A DNA stretch of 64,000 nucleotides from Granulicella arctica (GCF_013410065.1 NZ_JACCCW010000002.1:1612001-1676000); one strand, 5' to 3'. Positions 25,530 to 36,081 are shown, counted from the first letter of the stretch. Notes: generated by a model not told the origin, from the letters alone. Translations and numbers: made by a program.

Positions 25530-27548
25530 TTACGGGTGAGCCGATTCGGATGAGTCCACCATGCGCGGCTCGATCACAACACCATCAAACGGCGTAACCG
25601 CCAGCAGATGATCGCCAATCGGCCGCATGAAGCGAAGGTTCCAACCCGTGTCCCAAAAGCGTATCTTGTGATCCGGCAGATGCACCGCAAAGGCGATAGT
25701 GCTCTTACCGGCAGACGTAATCAGCATGCGCTGCCCACGAGCATCATAAAAGATGCTGTTCACATCGTTCACGACCAGCCCCGGCAACGACTGCCAGCTC
25801 GAACCATTATCCTCGGACACATAAACACCCTCGCGTCCGCCCGCCCACAGACCACCATCGCCATCAACAGCCACAGCAGTAATCTGCGCCAACTGCCCCG
25901 GAGCCGCCACCGGCTTCCAGCTTGTGCCACCATCCTTCGACAGCACCATCGACCGAAGCCCCGCAGCCAGAATCACCGACCTTCCGCTCCCCAGGAAATA
26001 GAGCGCTTCTGTGCCCGCTCCTGGCACGTTCCGCCAGGACGTCCCTGAAGTAGCGCTGGTCAGCAGCCCTTCCGAGGTTGCGGCATAGACCGAATTGCCA
26101 TTCACATCCAGCGCGAAAACAGCACCTGAAAACGCCTTCTCGACAGCGGCACCTCGTCTCGCAACCGGCCGTTTGCTAGCCGCAGGTCGCACGCCCTTCG
26201 TTGCAGGATTTGGCTTCTCCGCCTCGCCTGTCTTGGAAAACCGCGCATCGGCGACCTGTCCCCAGCTTCCGTTCTTCAGGAGATAAAGACCATGTCCGGT
26301 CCCAGCAAGAACCGTCCCATCAGGAGCCTGCCCCAGGCTGAACACATCACTGCCTGCCAGACCGCCGCTCTCTTGCATCCAGGTGATCCCACCGTTCTCG
26401 CTCATAAAAACGCCACCCAACTGCTTGTCGTTCAGAGCGCCAACATAGACCGTCGCAGGATGGCCCGCATCGGCCACATAGGACGAAAGATGGCGTGCCG
26501 AAAATCCAGCGTTCGAGGAATGGAAGCTCGCGCCGCCATCGTCACTCGCTAAAACACCACCACGATCTGTGGCCAAAAGCACCTTATTCGAGTTCGTCGG
26601 GTCCACATACACGTCGTTGACGATCACATCAGGACTGGTCATCCGAAGCCAGATCTTCCCCGCATCTCCAGTTCGCCACAGTCCTTCGGTCGTACCGGCA
26701 AACACCGTATCGAGGTTCTTCGGGTCCTGCATCAGAACCCGCGTGCGGCGCGCCGTGGATGGAATACCCTCAACCTTCTGGAAGCGTCCCCCAGCGTTAT
26801 CACTCTTGTAAATTCCGGAACATGCACTCGCGTACACCGTGTTGGGATGGACAGGATCGATGATGATCGAAAAAACATCCGAGTCATCGATCACACCCTC
26901 CTTGATGCTGTGCCAACTCGTGCCACCATCCGTCGTCTTCCACGGCAGATGCCATGTTCCCGCATAGATCAACTTCGGATTAGCCGGGTCGATCGCCACC
27001 GACTCTACCTCATGAATCTCCGTACTGCCTGATGGGCTGATCAGATGCCAGTGCTCGGCGTTATCTTCAGAAAGCTGAACACCCGTCAGAGTCCCCGCAA
27101 CCCATACCTTCGAGTCAGACGCCGACTGAGCGAGAGCGCGAATCGATTGACCGCGCATCGAAGGAGCGCTGGTCCAGGTAAGCCCTCCATCCTTACTGTC
27201 GTACAAATCGCCGTCAGCTTGTTCGACCGCATGGGCTCCGACAACAAGATGCTTCGGATTCGCGGTATCTATAACAATGTCGTCCAGAATAAGATCATCC
27301 CGCTTGCCGACCCGCGCCAGCCGCTTCCATTCCTGCCCCTCATTCCTCGACTCATAGACCCAACCCGTAGCTGTCCCGAGATACACATGGGCGTGATCGT
27401 GTGGATCGACCGCCAACGAGCGAGCATCTCCTCCATCCGGTCCAAAAGGAAACCAAGGAACGGCGTGGCCTTTGACACACAAAAGCAGCATGAAAGGCAC
27501 GAAAAGAAGTGCTCGAAAGTTCTTTCGGAGGCAGATCGGCATATTCAT
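25530..27548 (-). CDS. Exported BNR/sortilin-like beta-propeller protein
   Basis: A 672-residue protein with an N-terminal hydrophobic signal (about 12-30) followed by many repeats of the BNR/Asp-box kind: segments like SEDNGSSWQSL, SKDGGTSWKPV, SDDGGASFHSS and TTDGGTSWHSI recur about every 40-60 residues. Such repeats build one or two beta-propellers, as in sortilin/VPS10 and photosystem II assembly factor-like proteins. A basic linker near residue 440 (KGVRPAASKRPVARRG) separates two propeller blocks. It could be a carbohydrate- or protein-binding surface protein; an enzymatic role is unproven. It lies 119 bases after the OmpA-family gene, past an elaborate hairpin region. Confidence 0.8.
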   Translation of the reverse strand: MNMPICLRKNFRALLFVPFMLLLCVKGHAVPWFPFGPDGGDARSLAVDPHDHAHVYLGTATGWVYESRNEGQEWKRLARVGKRDDLILDDIVIDTANPKHLVVGAHAVEQADGDLYDSKDGGLTWTSAPSMRGQSIRALAQSASDSKVWVAGTLTGVQLSEDNAEHWHLISPSGSTEIHEVESVAIDPANPKLIYAGTWHLPWKTTDGGTSWHSIKEGVIDDSDVFSIIIDPVHPNTVYASACSGIYKSDNAGGRFQKVEGIPSTARRTRVLMQDPKNLDTVFAGTTEGLWRTGDAGKIWLRMTSPDVIVNDVYVDPTNSNKVLLATDRGGVLASDDGGASFHSSNAGFSARHLSSYVADAGHPATVYVGALNDKQLGGVFMSENGGITWMQESGGLAGSDVFSLGQAPDGTVLAGTGHGLYLLKNGSWGQVADARFSKTGEAEKPNPATKGVRPAASKRPVARRGAAVEKAFSGAVFALDVNGNSVYAATSEGLLTSATSGTSWRNVPGAGTEALYFLGSGRSVILAAGLRSMVLSKDGGTSWKPVAAPGQLAQITAVAVDGDGGLWAGGREGVYVSEDNGSSWQSLPGLVVNDVNSIFYDARGQRMLITSAGKSTIAFAVHLPDHKIRFWDTGWNLRFMRPIGDHLLAVTPFDGVVIEPRMVDSSESAHP

Positions 27549-27593
27549 CCAGTCTTACAGGTCCTTTTATCCAAGGGAAGCCCCGAACGCGCC

Positions 27594-27647
27594 GGGAGTA
27601 TCCCAGTCAGCACAAAGGCTGACTGGGATACTCCCAGTCAGCCTTTG
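27594..27647 (-). promoter_or_regulatory. Overlapping alternative hairpins between ompA-like and propeller genes
   Basis: Two perfect inverted repeats share an arm. One pairs 27594-27611 (GGGAGTATCCCAGTCAGC) with 27618-27635. The other pairs 27613-27628 with 27632-27647. Since the middle block is used by both, only one hairpin can form at a time. The region lies between two genes on the minus strand, so it may be a terminator after the OmpA-like gene, or an attenuator controlling read-through into the propeller gene. Neither hairpin has a long T-run. Confidence 0.65.
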
Positions 27648-27667
27648 TAGCCTAGTGCGTTGGAGAA

Positions 27668-29314
27668 CTACATTTTGTGGTGCTTGTGGTGTTCGGGAGC
27701 CTTCGGAGCACTCTCGTCGACCGGGGCGTAGCTGCTGGCATCGAAGTTCGCACCGGCAGGGATCAGGGTTGTATTGACCGTCTTGCCGTCCTGCGATCCG
27801 GTGTAAACCGTAACGCGGGAAGCATCAATACCCTTCTCCTTGACCAGGTACTCCTTCGTGTTGATGGCGCGCTCGGAAGCAAACTTCTTGCCTTCCTTCT
27901 CATCACCAGCGGCGTTACCGATGACAGCGATCTTCGCGTCAGAGGTGCGCTGCAGGTTCAGAGCGATGTCATCCAGGCAGGCCTTTGCTTCGTTGTTGAC
28001 GCGCGTCGGACGGCGCTTGTCGCGATCAAAGTTGATCGAGCACAGGTTGGAGGTAAGGACCTGAGGTACAGGCGGAGCAGCGACAGTAACAGTCGTCGTC
28101 GAGGATGCGGTCTGACCCTTATCGTCAACTACGTTGCAGGTTACTGTAATCGTTCCCGGAGCAGCGCCAGCAGTCGACAAAGTCGCCGTGGAGGAGGTTC
28201 CGCTCACCGATCCAGCCGTCGAGCTGTAGCTGTAGGTCAGAGGACGGTTCTGCGGGCTAACTCCGCTTGCCGTGATCGTGGACGAATCGCCAGGGTTCAG
28301 GCTGGACGGGCTGGCCGAGCAGCTGATGGTTGGCGGATCGAAGGGCTTGACGGTGTACTGAGCCGTGCAATCAGCCTGCTCAGCAGGCTTGTTACCCTCG
28401 GACACATGGCCCTTGACGGTGTAGGTTCCGGGCGCGGCAGACTTCGTATCGATGTTCGCCGTGCTGGAGGTCCCTGCAACTGTTCCGCCATCAGCCGTCC
28501 AGGTGTAGCTGGCCGTCTTCTTGGGGTTCAGGTTCAGAGCCGTTCCGGTCGCCGTGATCGGGTCCCCAGGATAGACAGTCGTTGGGCTTACTGCGCAGGA
28601 GTAGGTGACCGGCGGAGGAGGAACGATGCTGCCGAAGTGCGTCACGATACCGGTGCTCAGCTCAGCAGCGCCGATGTTTGCGCGACCGCCGAGAAGGCCG
28701 CTCGCAGTACCTGGGGTGGAGCTGATCTGGGGACCAAAGTCCGCATGCACATAGCGATAGTCAGCCTGGAACAGGCGGAGTGAGAACCGATTGTTGAAGA
28801 AAGGAAGGTCATAGTCCATACCGCCACCAACCGCCAGGGTCGGACCCCAGGTGTTGGGCTCGTAATAGGACGGAACGCCGCTGATAACCGGGGCCTCATC
28901 ATTTTGGTTCGGGCCACCCAAGTAAGCACCACCCGCGTTTGCATGAGCAAACAAGGTGTAGTTCTGCATGTGAGCGCGGAAGATAGGGCCAGCCGAGCCT
29001 GTATAGAGCGAATCATTGTTTCCGTCCGGATGGGCGACGAGAGCAACTTCCATACCAACGTACTTATTGAAGTAATAAGCACCGCTGACAGTTCCACCCA
29101 CATTGATAGACGAGTAGGAAATGCCTTCCGGCTTCACCATTCCATGCGCTCCGTAATAGGAGTAGCCAAGGAACACGTCGACACGCGAAAGGTTCGGCCC
29201 TGCGGGGGCGGTTGTGCTGGGTGTGGTCTGTGCACCCAGGCTTGCTACTCCCAGGCTGACTGCACATGCAGCCAGTACAAACCGGCCAAAACTGTATAAC
29301 GGGCGATAAACCAT
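27668..29314 (-). CDS. OmpA-family outer-membrane protein with Ig-like repeats
   Basis: A 548-residue envelope protein in four parts: signal peptide (to about residue 30), an N-terminal barrel-like domain (about 35-215, starting RVDVFLGYSYYGAHG), two Ig-like repeats of about 90 residues (each opening with a Cys and a PGD motif, e.g. YSCAVSPTTVYPGD and ISCSASPSSLNPGD), and an OmpA-like C-terminal domain (about 415-520, NFDRDKRRPTRVNNEAKACLDDIAL) that should bind peptidoglycan. The tail is His-rich (APEHHKHHKM). The ATG at 29314 has GGAGG 8-9 bases upstream; an upstream start at 29347 lacks this. It probably anchors the outer membrane to the wall. Confidence 0.87.
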   Translation of the reverse strand: MVYRPLYSFGRFVLAACAVSLGVASLGAQTTPSTTAPAGPNLSRVDVFLGYSYYGAHGMVKPEGISYSSINVGGTVSGAYYFNKYVGMEVALVAHPDGNNDSLYTGSAGPIFRAHMQNYTLFAHANAGGAYLGGPNQNDEAPVISGVPSYYEPNTWGPTLAVGGGMDYDLPFFNNRFSLRLFQADYRYVHADFGPQISSTPGTASGLLGGRANIGAAELSTGIVTHFGSIVPPPPVTYSCAVSPTTVYPGDPITATGTALNLNPKKTASYTWTADGGTVAGTSSTANIDTKSAAPGTYTVKGHVSEGNKPAEQADCTAQYTVKPFDPPTISCSASPSSLNPGDSSTITASGVSPQNRPLTYSYSSTAGSVSGTSSTATLSTAGAAPGTITVTCNVVDDKGQTASSTTTVTVAAPPVPQVLTSNLCSINFDRDKRRPTRVNNEAKACLDDIALNLQRTSDAKIAVIGNAAGDEKEGKKFASERAINTKEYLVKEKGIDASRVTVYTGSQDGKTVNTTLIPAGANFDASSYAPVDESAPKAPEHHKHHKM

Positions 29315-29534
29315 TCGACTGTCCTCCACTGAATTTGTTACGTTCACGAGTACTTATTCAGCCTCGCGCTATATTCATCTGGTGCACTAAAGTTTACCGT
29401 AGTTGCTCCATAACAACTGAACGAAATCTACTACGGGGTACCTGAGAGAGAAATTTTTAACAACACTAAGTAATTTCTTCTACATCAACACGAACTTGCT
29501 CGGAATAACTGTACAGCTCACTACTGCCTTCCGG

Positions 29535-30152
29535 CTACTCCAAATTTAAGGTCTTGCGAAGTGTTCCCCGCTCCTGCTGAATTTTTTCCTGCAACAGCGT
29601 GATTGCATACAGCAACTGTTCGGGGCGAGGCGGACATCCCGGCACATAAATATCGACCGGAATAACCTGATTCACACCCTGTAGCAATGCGTAATTGTTG
29701 AAGACTCCCCCGGAGGTAGCACAAGCTCCCATAGAAATCACCCACTTCGGTTCAGGCATCTGCTCATAAAGCCGACGGATTACAGGAGCCATCTTCTGAG
29801 AGACTCGCCCCGCAATAATCATCAGGTCGCTTTGCCGCGGTGAGGGACGAAAAACCTCTGCGCCAAAGCGTGCAATGTCATACCGGGAGCCGCCCATCGA
29901 CATCATTTCGATAGCGCAGCAGGCCAGACCAAAGGTCATCGGCCAGACCGAATTCTTTCGAACCCAGTTGATTGCCGCGTCCAGCGATGCCAGCACGATC
30001 CCTTCCGGCTGGTCGTAACCCCAGTTCACCTCTTCCAGCTTTTCCTGATTCTTGCCGAAGCTGTCCAGTGTTCCAAAAAAGTAGCGGTCGTTCTTCGAGG
30101 CAACCGAAGCAGGTCGGCCATTACTCGTCGTTTCATTGGCAGCAGTACTCAT
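29535..30152 (-). CDS. nuoB: NADH-quinone oxidoreductase subunit B
   Basis: The 205-residue NuoB/PSST subunit of complex I, which carries cluster N2, the last iron-sulfur cluster before quinone. All four ligand cysteines are present: the adjacent Cys78-Cys79 ([11 protein letters not shown]), Cys144 (MGACATSGG) and Cys173 (VPGCPPRPE). ATG 30152 gives a normal N-terminus. What is odd is the setting: no other nuo gene is next to it, whereas nuoB usually stands between nuoA and nuoC. Elsewhere in the genome there may be a full operon, in which case this is an extra or displaced copy. Confidence 0.93.
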   Translation of the reverse strand: MSTAANETTSNGRPASVASKNDRYFFGTLDSFGKNQEKLEEVNWGYDQPEGIVLASLDAAINWVRKNSVWPMTFGLACCAIEMMSMGGSRYDIARFGAEVFRPSPRQSDLMIIAGRVSQKMAPVIRRLYEQMPEPKWVISMGACATSGGVFNNYALLQGVNQVIPVDIYVPGCPPRPEQLLYAITLLQEKIQQERGTLRKTLNLE

Positions 30153-30316
30153 ATAGAACAATATAGAACCGTTTGAGAGGATTGCAGCTAGAAAAACCAC
30201 ATCCAAGATAACTGACGTATATTTTGGGGCTAAGGTTGGCTGTTAAACTCTAATCGGAAAACTTTTGTGCCTGAGAGTTAACCAATCAAGCAACTCTATG
30301 GCACAATGACGCTCGG

Positions 30317-32959
30317 CTAGCGAGCATTCGCCTCCATCGCAGCCAGCAGCGCCAGACGAAGACCCTCCTCGTCCGTCGCCTCCAGCTTCGATCCTTCTTT
30401 CGTCAGGTAGAAGACGTCGATCGCCGTCTCTCCTTCGGTATCGACCAGTGCTACCTCGATATTGCATCCATGAGCCGCCAACGTAAGACTCAGAGCCCTC
30501 AGCAATCCAGGAACGTCCTGCGCCACCACCTGCAGCAGCGTGCTGTGCGACGAAGCTTCATCATCGAAGTCCATGCGATGCTCGACCACGACCATCGGAG
30601 CCTTCCGCCTTGATCTGCGCCTTCCACTGAGTAGCTTCTCAAGCGGCATCGTTCCCGTCATCACGTCGTGCACGCTCTTCACGAACGCTCCATGCTCCGA
30701 CGCGTTCATCTCCAGCGTCCGGAAGCTGTCGGTAAACCGGAAACTATCAACGACCACGCCCTGGCGGTTTGAGAAGGCGTCCGCTGTGACAATATTCATT
30801 CCCCACGCAGCAAGCACGCCAGCCATGGTCGCGAACAGCTCCGGACGGTCGGGAGTCACGAGCGTAATCTCGCTGACGCCCAGCGCATACCGGAACTCCA
30901 GCTGCACAGGGTCCTGCCCGAACCGCGTACTCATCTCATAGTGCCCTCGGATCTGCTCCGGGTCCCTCGTTCTCAGATATCGCTCCGGAAAGCCCTCCAG
31001 GTACGCCCCAATCTCCGCACGCTTGTCCGGCAGCAGCGCCGCCACCCGATGTACCAGTTCGCTCTCTACCTGAGCACTCACACGCTCATCATCCACGCTG
31101 CGATCAAGAAAGTTCGATGTAGCGATGTACAGCCGGAAGATGTTCTCCGCCTTCCACGGCGTTAGCGCGTCCGGATGCACCGCGTTGATATCCCCATAGG
31201 TAAACAGCGTGAGCATACGCAGCGCCTCAGGCGTCATCACCTTCCCTGCGAAGGCGCGCACCGTCTCCGCATCGAAGATGTCCCGCCTCAGCGCCGCCGA
31301 CATCTCAAGATGATTCTCGATCAGCCCGATCACCAACCCGCTCTCGTATGGATCAAGCTCCAGCCGCGCCAGCACGCTCTTAGCCATCCGCGCGCTCTCC
31401 TTCGAGTGCTCACCCGAGCTCCTCCCCTTCCCGGTATCGTGCAGCAGCGCTCCCAGATACAGCAGCTCAGGGTGCGGAATGTCCCGCAGGATCGCGCTAA
31501 ACTTCGTTGTCCACTCCGCCATCGGCCCTGTCTGTGCAGCCTCCAGCTCGTGCAGCGTATCGATCACGACAAAGGTGTGCTCGTCCACCGTGTACCGGTG
31601 GTAGGCATCGCGGATCACCAACGCGTCGATGCCATGAAACTCTGGGATCAACAGCTCGAGGATGCCCAACGCATGCATCGCCCGCAGCGTATCGCCCGCG
31701 TGACGTCCGGCCAGGATGCCGCGCAGAGGATTCCAGAGCGCCGCCCCCTCCTCGAGATGCGCCGACAGCAACGGCAGCGCCTGCGAAAGCCGCTCTTCGG
31801 CCTGCTGCCCCAGCCTGCCGCCCGTCAACGAGAGCGCCGCGAACGCCTGCAACACCACATCTGGATCGTGCGCCGGATCGTTCCTCTCGGTCGCTGCATC
31901 GAGCATCAGACGCCCTTGTTCGAACCGATATCCATGCCCCATCGGCTCGGCTCCACGCCGCAGCTTCAGAGAGCGAAACCGGCTCACCGCCCCTGTCGGC
32001 ACAGGTACTGAATCGAGCATCTGCGAGACGCGGCGCTCCACGCTCCGCGCATGGCGAAAGTACAGTCGCATCCAGTACGCCGCATCCGCGCCCCTGTGAG
32101 ATCTCAGCCCGTTCGACGCCGCCAACCCAATTGCCCCTGCGGCCGCCGCATCCTGGGCTCTCCAGTCCAGCGTGTTGTCATCGCGTTCGTGCCGATAATG
32201 CAGGAAGCATCGCACGCGATACAGAAACTCGACCGCCTGCCGAAACTCCTCCTCCGGCAGCAGCGGCTCGGAGTTCGCCTCGGACGCCTGCTTCTGCGCC
32301 TCCCGCAACGTGGAGATCCAGGCGCAAACATGCACATCCCGCAGCCCGCCCGGACAGTCCTTGATGTTCGGCTCCAGGTGGAACAGCGTCTCCCCGTACT
32401 TCGCATGACGCGCCCGCGTAATCTCCACCAGCCGCCACAAGATCGTCTTGTTCTCGCGCTGCAACAGCCTTGGTAGCGCCTGCACGGCCACGCGCTCATA
32501 CAACGCGGCATCGCCAGCGATCAGCCGGTGATCCAGCAGCGACAGCGTAAACTCCGCCACCTCCGGATCGAACTTCTCGCACTCGCTCGCCTTCCGCGTC
32601 GTCGGAGAGACACGAATTCCATAGTCCCACAGCTCCTGACTAACGCGTCGGATCGGCTCCTTGACGTCCTTCTCCGCCGTCTTGCCGTCCAGCAGAAACA
32701 ACAGATCGACATCGGAGTAAGGAAACAGCTCCCCACGTCCATAACCACCCACAGCCAGCAGGGCGATGCCCGCCGCCAGCCGCGCATTCTGCCCAACCGC
32801 CTGCCGCCATAGCGACTGCACCAGTTCGTCGATAGCCAGCGCACGCGCCGCAATCGTCGCGCTCCCCGAGGCTCCCGCCTCGAAGGCACCACGAATCTCC
32901 AGCATCCTGCGCTGGTACTGATCACGCATCCCGGTCTGTAGGTCGTCGTTCGTCTGCAT
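30317..32959 (-). CDS. glnD: [Protein-PII] uridylyltransferase / uridylyl-removing enzyme
   Basis: The 880-residue nitrogen sensor that uridylylates PII when glutamine is low and removes UMP when it is high. In order: nucleotidyltransferase domain with GGYGRGELFPYSDVDLLFLLD (about 75-95), a PII-UTase helical region, an HD hydrolase domain with LGALLHDTGKGRSSGEHS (about 490) and two C-terminal ACT domains (starting about ITLVTPDRPELFATMAG and VVAQDVPGLLRALSLT) that bind glutamine. It lies 89 bases after glnK on the same strand, so sensor, PII and ammonium channel are probably one operon. Confidence 0.95.
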   Translation of the reverse strand: MQTNDDLQTGMRDQYQRRMLEIRGAFEAGASGSATIAARALAIDELVQSLWRQAVGQNARLAAGIALLAVGGYGRGELFPYSDVDLLFLLDGKTAEKDVKEPIRRVSQELWDYGIRVSPTTRKASECEKFDPEVAEFTLSLLDHRLIAGDAALYERVAVQALPRLLQRENKTILWRLVEITRARHAKYGETLFHLEPNIKDCPGGLRDVHVCAWISTLREAQKQASEANSEPLLPEEEFRQAVEFLYRVRCFLHYRHERDDNTLDWRAQDAAAAGAIGLAASNGLRSHRGADAAYWMRLYFRHARSVERRVSQMLDSVPVPTGAVSRFRSLKLRRGAEPMGHGYRFEQGRLMLDAATERNDPAHDPDVVLQAFAALSLTGGRLGQQAEERLSQALPLLSAHLEEGAALWNPLRGILAGRHAGDTLRAMHALGILELLIPEFHGIDALVIRDAYHRYTVDEHTFVVIDTLHELEAAQTGPMAEWTTKFSAILRDIPHPELLYLGALLHDTGKGRSSGEHSKESARMAKSVLARLELDPYESGLVIGLIENHLEMSAALRRDIFDAETVRAFAGKVMTPEALRMLTLFTYGDINAVHPDALTPWKAENIFRLYIATSNFLDRSVDDERVSAQVESELVHRVAALLPDKRAEIGAYLEGFPERYLRTRDPEQIRGHYEMSTRFGQDPVQLEFRYALGVSEITLVTPDRPELFATMAGVLAAWGMNIVTADAFSNRQGVVVDSFRFTDSFRTLEMNASEHGAFVKSVHDVMTGTMPLEKLLSGRRRSRRKAPMVVVEHRMDFDDEASSHSTLLQVVAQDVPGLLRALSLTLAAHGCNIEVALVDTEGETAIDVFYLTKEGSKLEATDEEGLRLALLAAMEANAR

Positions 32960-33048
32960 GTATTCGCCGTGAAGAACCTAAAGCATACAGTGAGTCGTCC
33001 ACGGAGCCGATGCCCCGACAAAGCATCGGCAATCTCCAGAAGCGAAGC

Positions 33049-33405
<357 letters not shown>

Positions 33406-33426
33406 CTATCGTTCGTCTCAAGAAAA

Positions 33427-34869
33427 TCAGTGCGCCCAGTCATAGCCTTCTTCGCCATGCTGCGACAGATCGAGTCCTTCGCGCTCATCCGCTTCGCTAA
33501 CCCGAAGACCGAGAAGCTTATCGACGACAAACAGAATCATAAGCGTTCCGACGATGGAAACGGCCCACGCAATCGCCACGCCTACAAATTGGTTCAGCAC
33601 CTGGTGATAGTTACCCTCGAGGAGGCCCGTTGCCTTCCCTGCGCCGAAGATCGGATTGATGGCGCTGTTCGCAAAGATACCGGTCAGGATCGCACCGATC
33701 GTCCCGCCCGCGCCATGCACGCCGAAGGCATCCAGCGAGTCGTCATACCCGAACACCGCCTTCACCTTCACCACCATCAGATAGCAGAACACCCCGACGA
33801 TCAGCCCGATCCAAAGCGCCGACATCGGTGTCACAAACCCAGCCGCCGGAGTAATGCCGACCAGCCCGGCCACCGCGCCCGAGATCGCTCCCAGGGCCGA
33901 GACCTTACCCTGACGTAGCCACTCCGCCGCGCCCCAGCCCACAGCCGCCGACGCTGCCGCAAAGTGTGTCGCCACAAAAGCAGAGGTCGCCAGCGTTCCC
34001 GCGCCAAGCGCGCTGCCCGCGTTGAAACCGAACCAGCCCACCCACAGCAGGCATGCTCCGATAAAGCTCAGCACCACCGAATGCGGCGGCATCGGAACCT
34101 TCGGGTAGCCGAGTCGCTTGCCCAGATACAACGCCGTCACCAGCGCCGATACGCCCGAGGTCACATGCACCACCGTGCCCCCCGCAAAGTCCAGGCACGG
34201 AAAACGTCCGCCCAGCGCGGCGTTCAGAAGACCGCCCTTGCCCCAGACCATGTGCGCCATCGGGCTGTATACGATCAAGGCCCAGAGGATCATGAACACC
34301 AGCATCGCCGAAAACTTCATCCGCTCGGCGAACGCGCCCGTAATCAACGCCGGCGTGATAATCGCAAACATCAACTGATACACCATGAACGTCTGCAACG
34401 GAATCGTCGCCGCATACTTTACATCCGGCGCCAGGCCGACACCATGCAGAAAGACGTTATGCAGACCGCCAATGAAGGCATTGCCATCTCCAAAGGCCAG
34501 CGAGTATGTCACCAGTCCCCACAGCACCGTGATGACAGCCATCATCGCGAAGGTCTGCATCATCGTACCGAGAATATTCTTCTTCCGCACCAGGCCGCCG
34601 TAGAACAGCGCCAGCCCTGGTCCGCTCATCATCAGCACCAGCGCCGCCGATACTAACATCCATCCGTTGTCACCAGCCGTCTGGGCCGCTGCAATCGCCG
34701 TTGCATTGTCCGCCGCTTGCTTCTCCAGTGCCGCGATGCGATCCGTCTGCGAGGTCGCCGCCGTCTGCGCCAGTGCCATCGAACCACTCAGTGCCGTCAG
34801 CATCAGCACAACCAGCAGCATCGTCACAATCCGACGACAACCGCACAACAGAGAACGCAGAACACGCAT
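33427..34869 (-). CDS. amtB: Ammonium transporter
   Basis: A 480-residue Amt/Rh channel with a signal-like N-terminal helix ending near MALAQ and then about eleven membrane segments. The family motif DFAGGTVVHVTSGVSALV (with one of the pore histidines) is at about residue 200; the second pore-lining region is GVHGAGGTIGAILTGIF near 385. The cytosolic C-tail (GLRVSEADEREGLDLSQHGEEGYD) is typical. The ATG at 34869 is preferred; an in-frame TTG at 34890 lies behind no ribosome-binding site. It is the first gene of the amtB-glnK-glnD operon. A weak promoter-like pair (TTGGAG, 18 bases, TACATT) lies upstream. Confidence 0.95.
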   Translation of the reverse strand: MRVLRSLLCGCRRIVTMLLVVLMLTALSGSMALAQTAATSQTDRIAALEKQAADNATAIAAAQTAGDNGWMLVSAALVLMMSGPGLALFYGGLVRKKNILGTMMQTFAMMAVITVLWGLVTYSLAFGDGNAFIGGLHNVFLHGVGLAPDVKYAATIPLQTFMVYQLMFAIITPALITGAFAERMKFSAMLVFMILWALIVYSPMAHMVWGKGGLLNAALGGRFPCLDFAGGTVVHVTSGVSALVTALYLGKRLGYPKVPMPPHSVVLSFIGACLLWVGWFGFNAGSALGAGTLATSAFVATHFAAASAAVGWGAAEWLRQGKVSALGAISGAVAGLVGITPAAGFVTPMSALWIGLIVGVFCYLMVVKVKAVFGYDDSLDAFGVHGAGGTIGAILTGIFANSAINPIFGAGKATGLLEGNYHQVLNQFVGVAIAWAVSIVGTLMILFVVDKLLGLRVSEADEREGLDLSQHGEEGYDWAH

Positions 34870-35065
34870 AGACCAATTCACCTGTTTCAAAAATATGAGA
34901 ACAAAATGTAACGCGTTTGGATACAGTTCTCCAACACGCTCGTACCGGAACGCTCTGGCTCCGGCGCCATGAAGTCAGCTCAGAAACACCACTCAAAAAT
35001 TTGCTGCGATACTTTTACTTTACACAAAAAACTCAGTCAGAATTTTCCGTCTTTTAATGGAGCGC

Positions 35066-35968
35066 CTAGGGCACCTGCGGAGCCGCGAACCCGCGCTCCC
35101 TCATCCACTTGATCACCAGATCGGGCCACACGCTCAACGCAGGATTCGCCGCCGCAAGCCCCGCTCCATGTCCCCCATGCTGAAACAGATGCATCTCCGC
35201 CGGAACCCCGGCCTTCACCAGCGCCTCGTAAAACAACACGCTGTTTATCACAGGAACCGTGCCGTCATCTGTCGTCGCAAATAAAAACGTTGGCGGCGTA
35301 TCCTTCGTCACCTGCGTCTCATCCGACAACAAATCCACCAGCTTCGGATCGGGATTCTCCCCCAACAGATATTTCCTCGAACTGGTATGCGCATAAGGCG
35401 CCTCAAACGTAATCACTGGATAAGCCAGCACTAAAAAATCCGGCCGGCTTCCCTGCCGCTCCACGACATCCGCAGCCCCAGCGTTACCGTTGTCAAAATG
35501 CGTCCCGGCCGTCGCCGTCAGGTGCCCGCCTGCGGAGGAGCCCCACATCCCCACATGATCCGCAGCGATGCCGTACTGCGCCGCATTCGCCCGCACCGTC
35601 CGAATCGCTCGCTGCGCATCCTCAAGCTCGATCGGATAGCGATACGTCGGCCCCAGCCGGTACTTCAGCACAAACGCCGCCACGCCCCGAGCATTCAGCC
35701 AGCGCGCCACATCTTCGCCTTCCTTCTGCATGGAAAGATGCTGGTATCCGCCCCCCGGAGCAACCACAACCCCGGTCCGCGTCGGGTTCGACGCAGGCAA
35801 AAACACGGTCAGCGTCGGCTTATCCACATCCGCGGCCCCCTGCGCGCCCGGCGCTCCATCCGCCCACAGAAGTATCGTCTTACCCGACGTCTCCGCCTGC
35901 TGCGCCACCATCGTTCCCGCCATCATCGACAGCGCCATCGCCCCAACCAGCAAACCCCGCTTCATCAT
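35066..35968 (-). CDS. Exported alpha/beta-hydrolase, acetylesterase-like
   Basis: A 300-residue secreted esterase. After a signal peptide (about 1-22, ending AGTMVAQQ) the fold shows the oxyanion region VVAPGGGYQHLS, nucleophile elbow GSSAGGH (Ser near 145), an acid in FATTDDGTVP and the histidine in FQHGGHGAGLA. This arrangement resembles the acetyl-xylan-esterase-like/BD-FAE hydrolases that deacetylate plant polysaccharides; the exact ester is unknown. GGAGA lies 7 bases before ATG 35968, while the ATG at 35974 overlaps it, hence my choice. It is divergent from gmhA. Confidence 0.84.
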   Translation of the reverse strand: MMKRGLLVGAMALSMMAGTMVAQQAETSGKTILLWADGAPGAQGAADVDKPTLTVFLPASNPTRTGVVVAPGGGYQHLSMQKEGEDVARWLNARGVAAFVLKYRLGPTYRYPIELEDAQRAIRTVRANAAQYGIAADHVGMWGSSAGGHLTATAGTHFDNGNAGAADVVERQGSRPDFLVLAYPVITFEAPYAHTSSRKYLLGENPDPKLVDLLSDETQVTKDTPPTFLFATTDDGTVPVINSVLFYEALVKAGVPAEMHLFQHGGHGAGLAAANPALSVWPDLVIKWMRERGFAAPQVP

Positions 35969-36081
35969 GCTCATTCTCCGCTCACCTTTATACTGAGAGA
36001 GACGATCCGCGGTCGAATCCGGACGCAGTTGCATCTGACTCAACAGTGCGGTCCTGCCGCCAGCGAACACAGGAGATTTTG

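Noticed and set aside
30200..30300. Inverted-repeat-like TTAAACTCT/GAGAGTTAA between nuoB and glnD
   Set aside because: The arms mismatch and are 20 bases apart, so I cannot support a terminator or operator.
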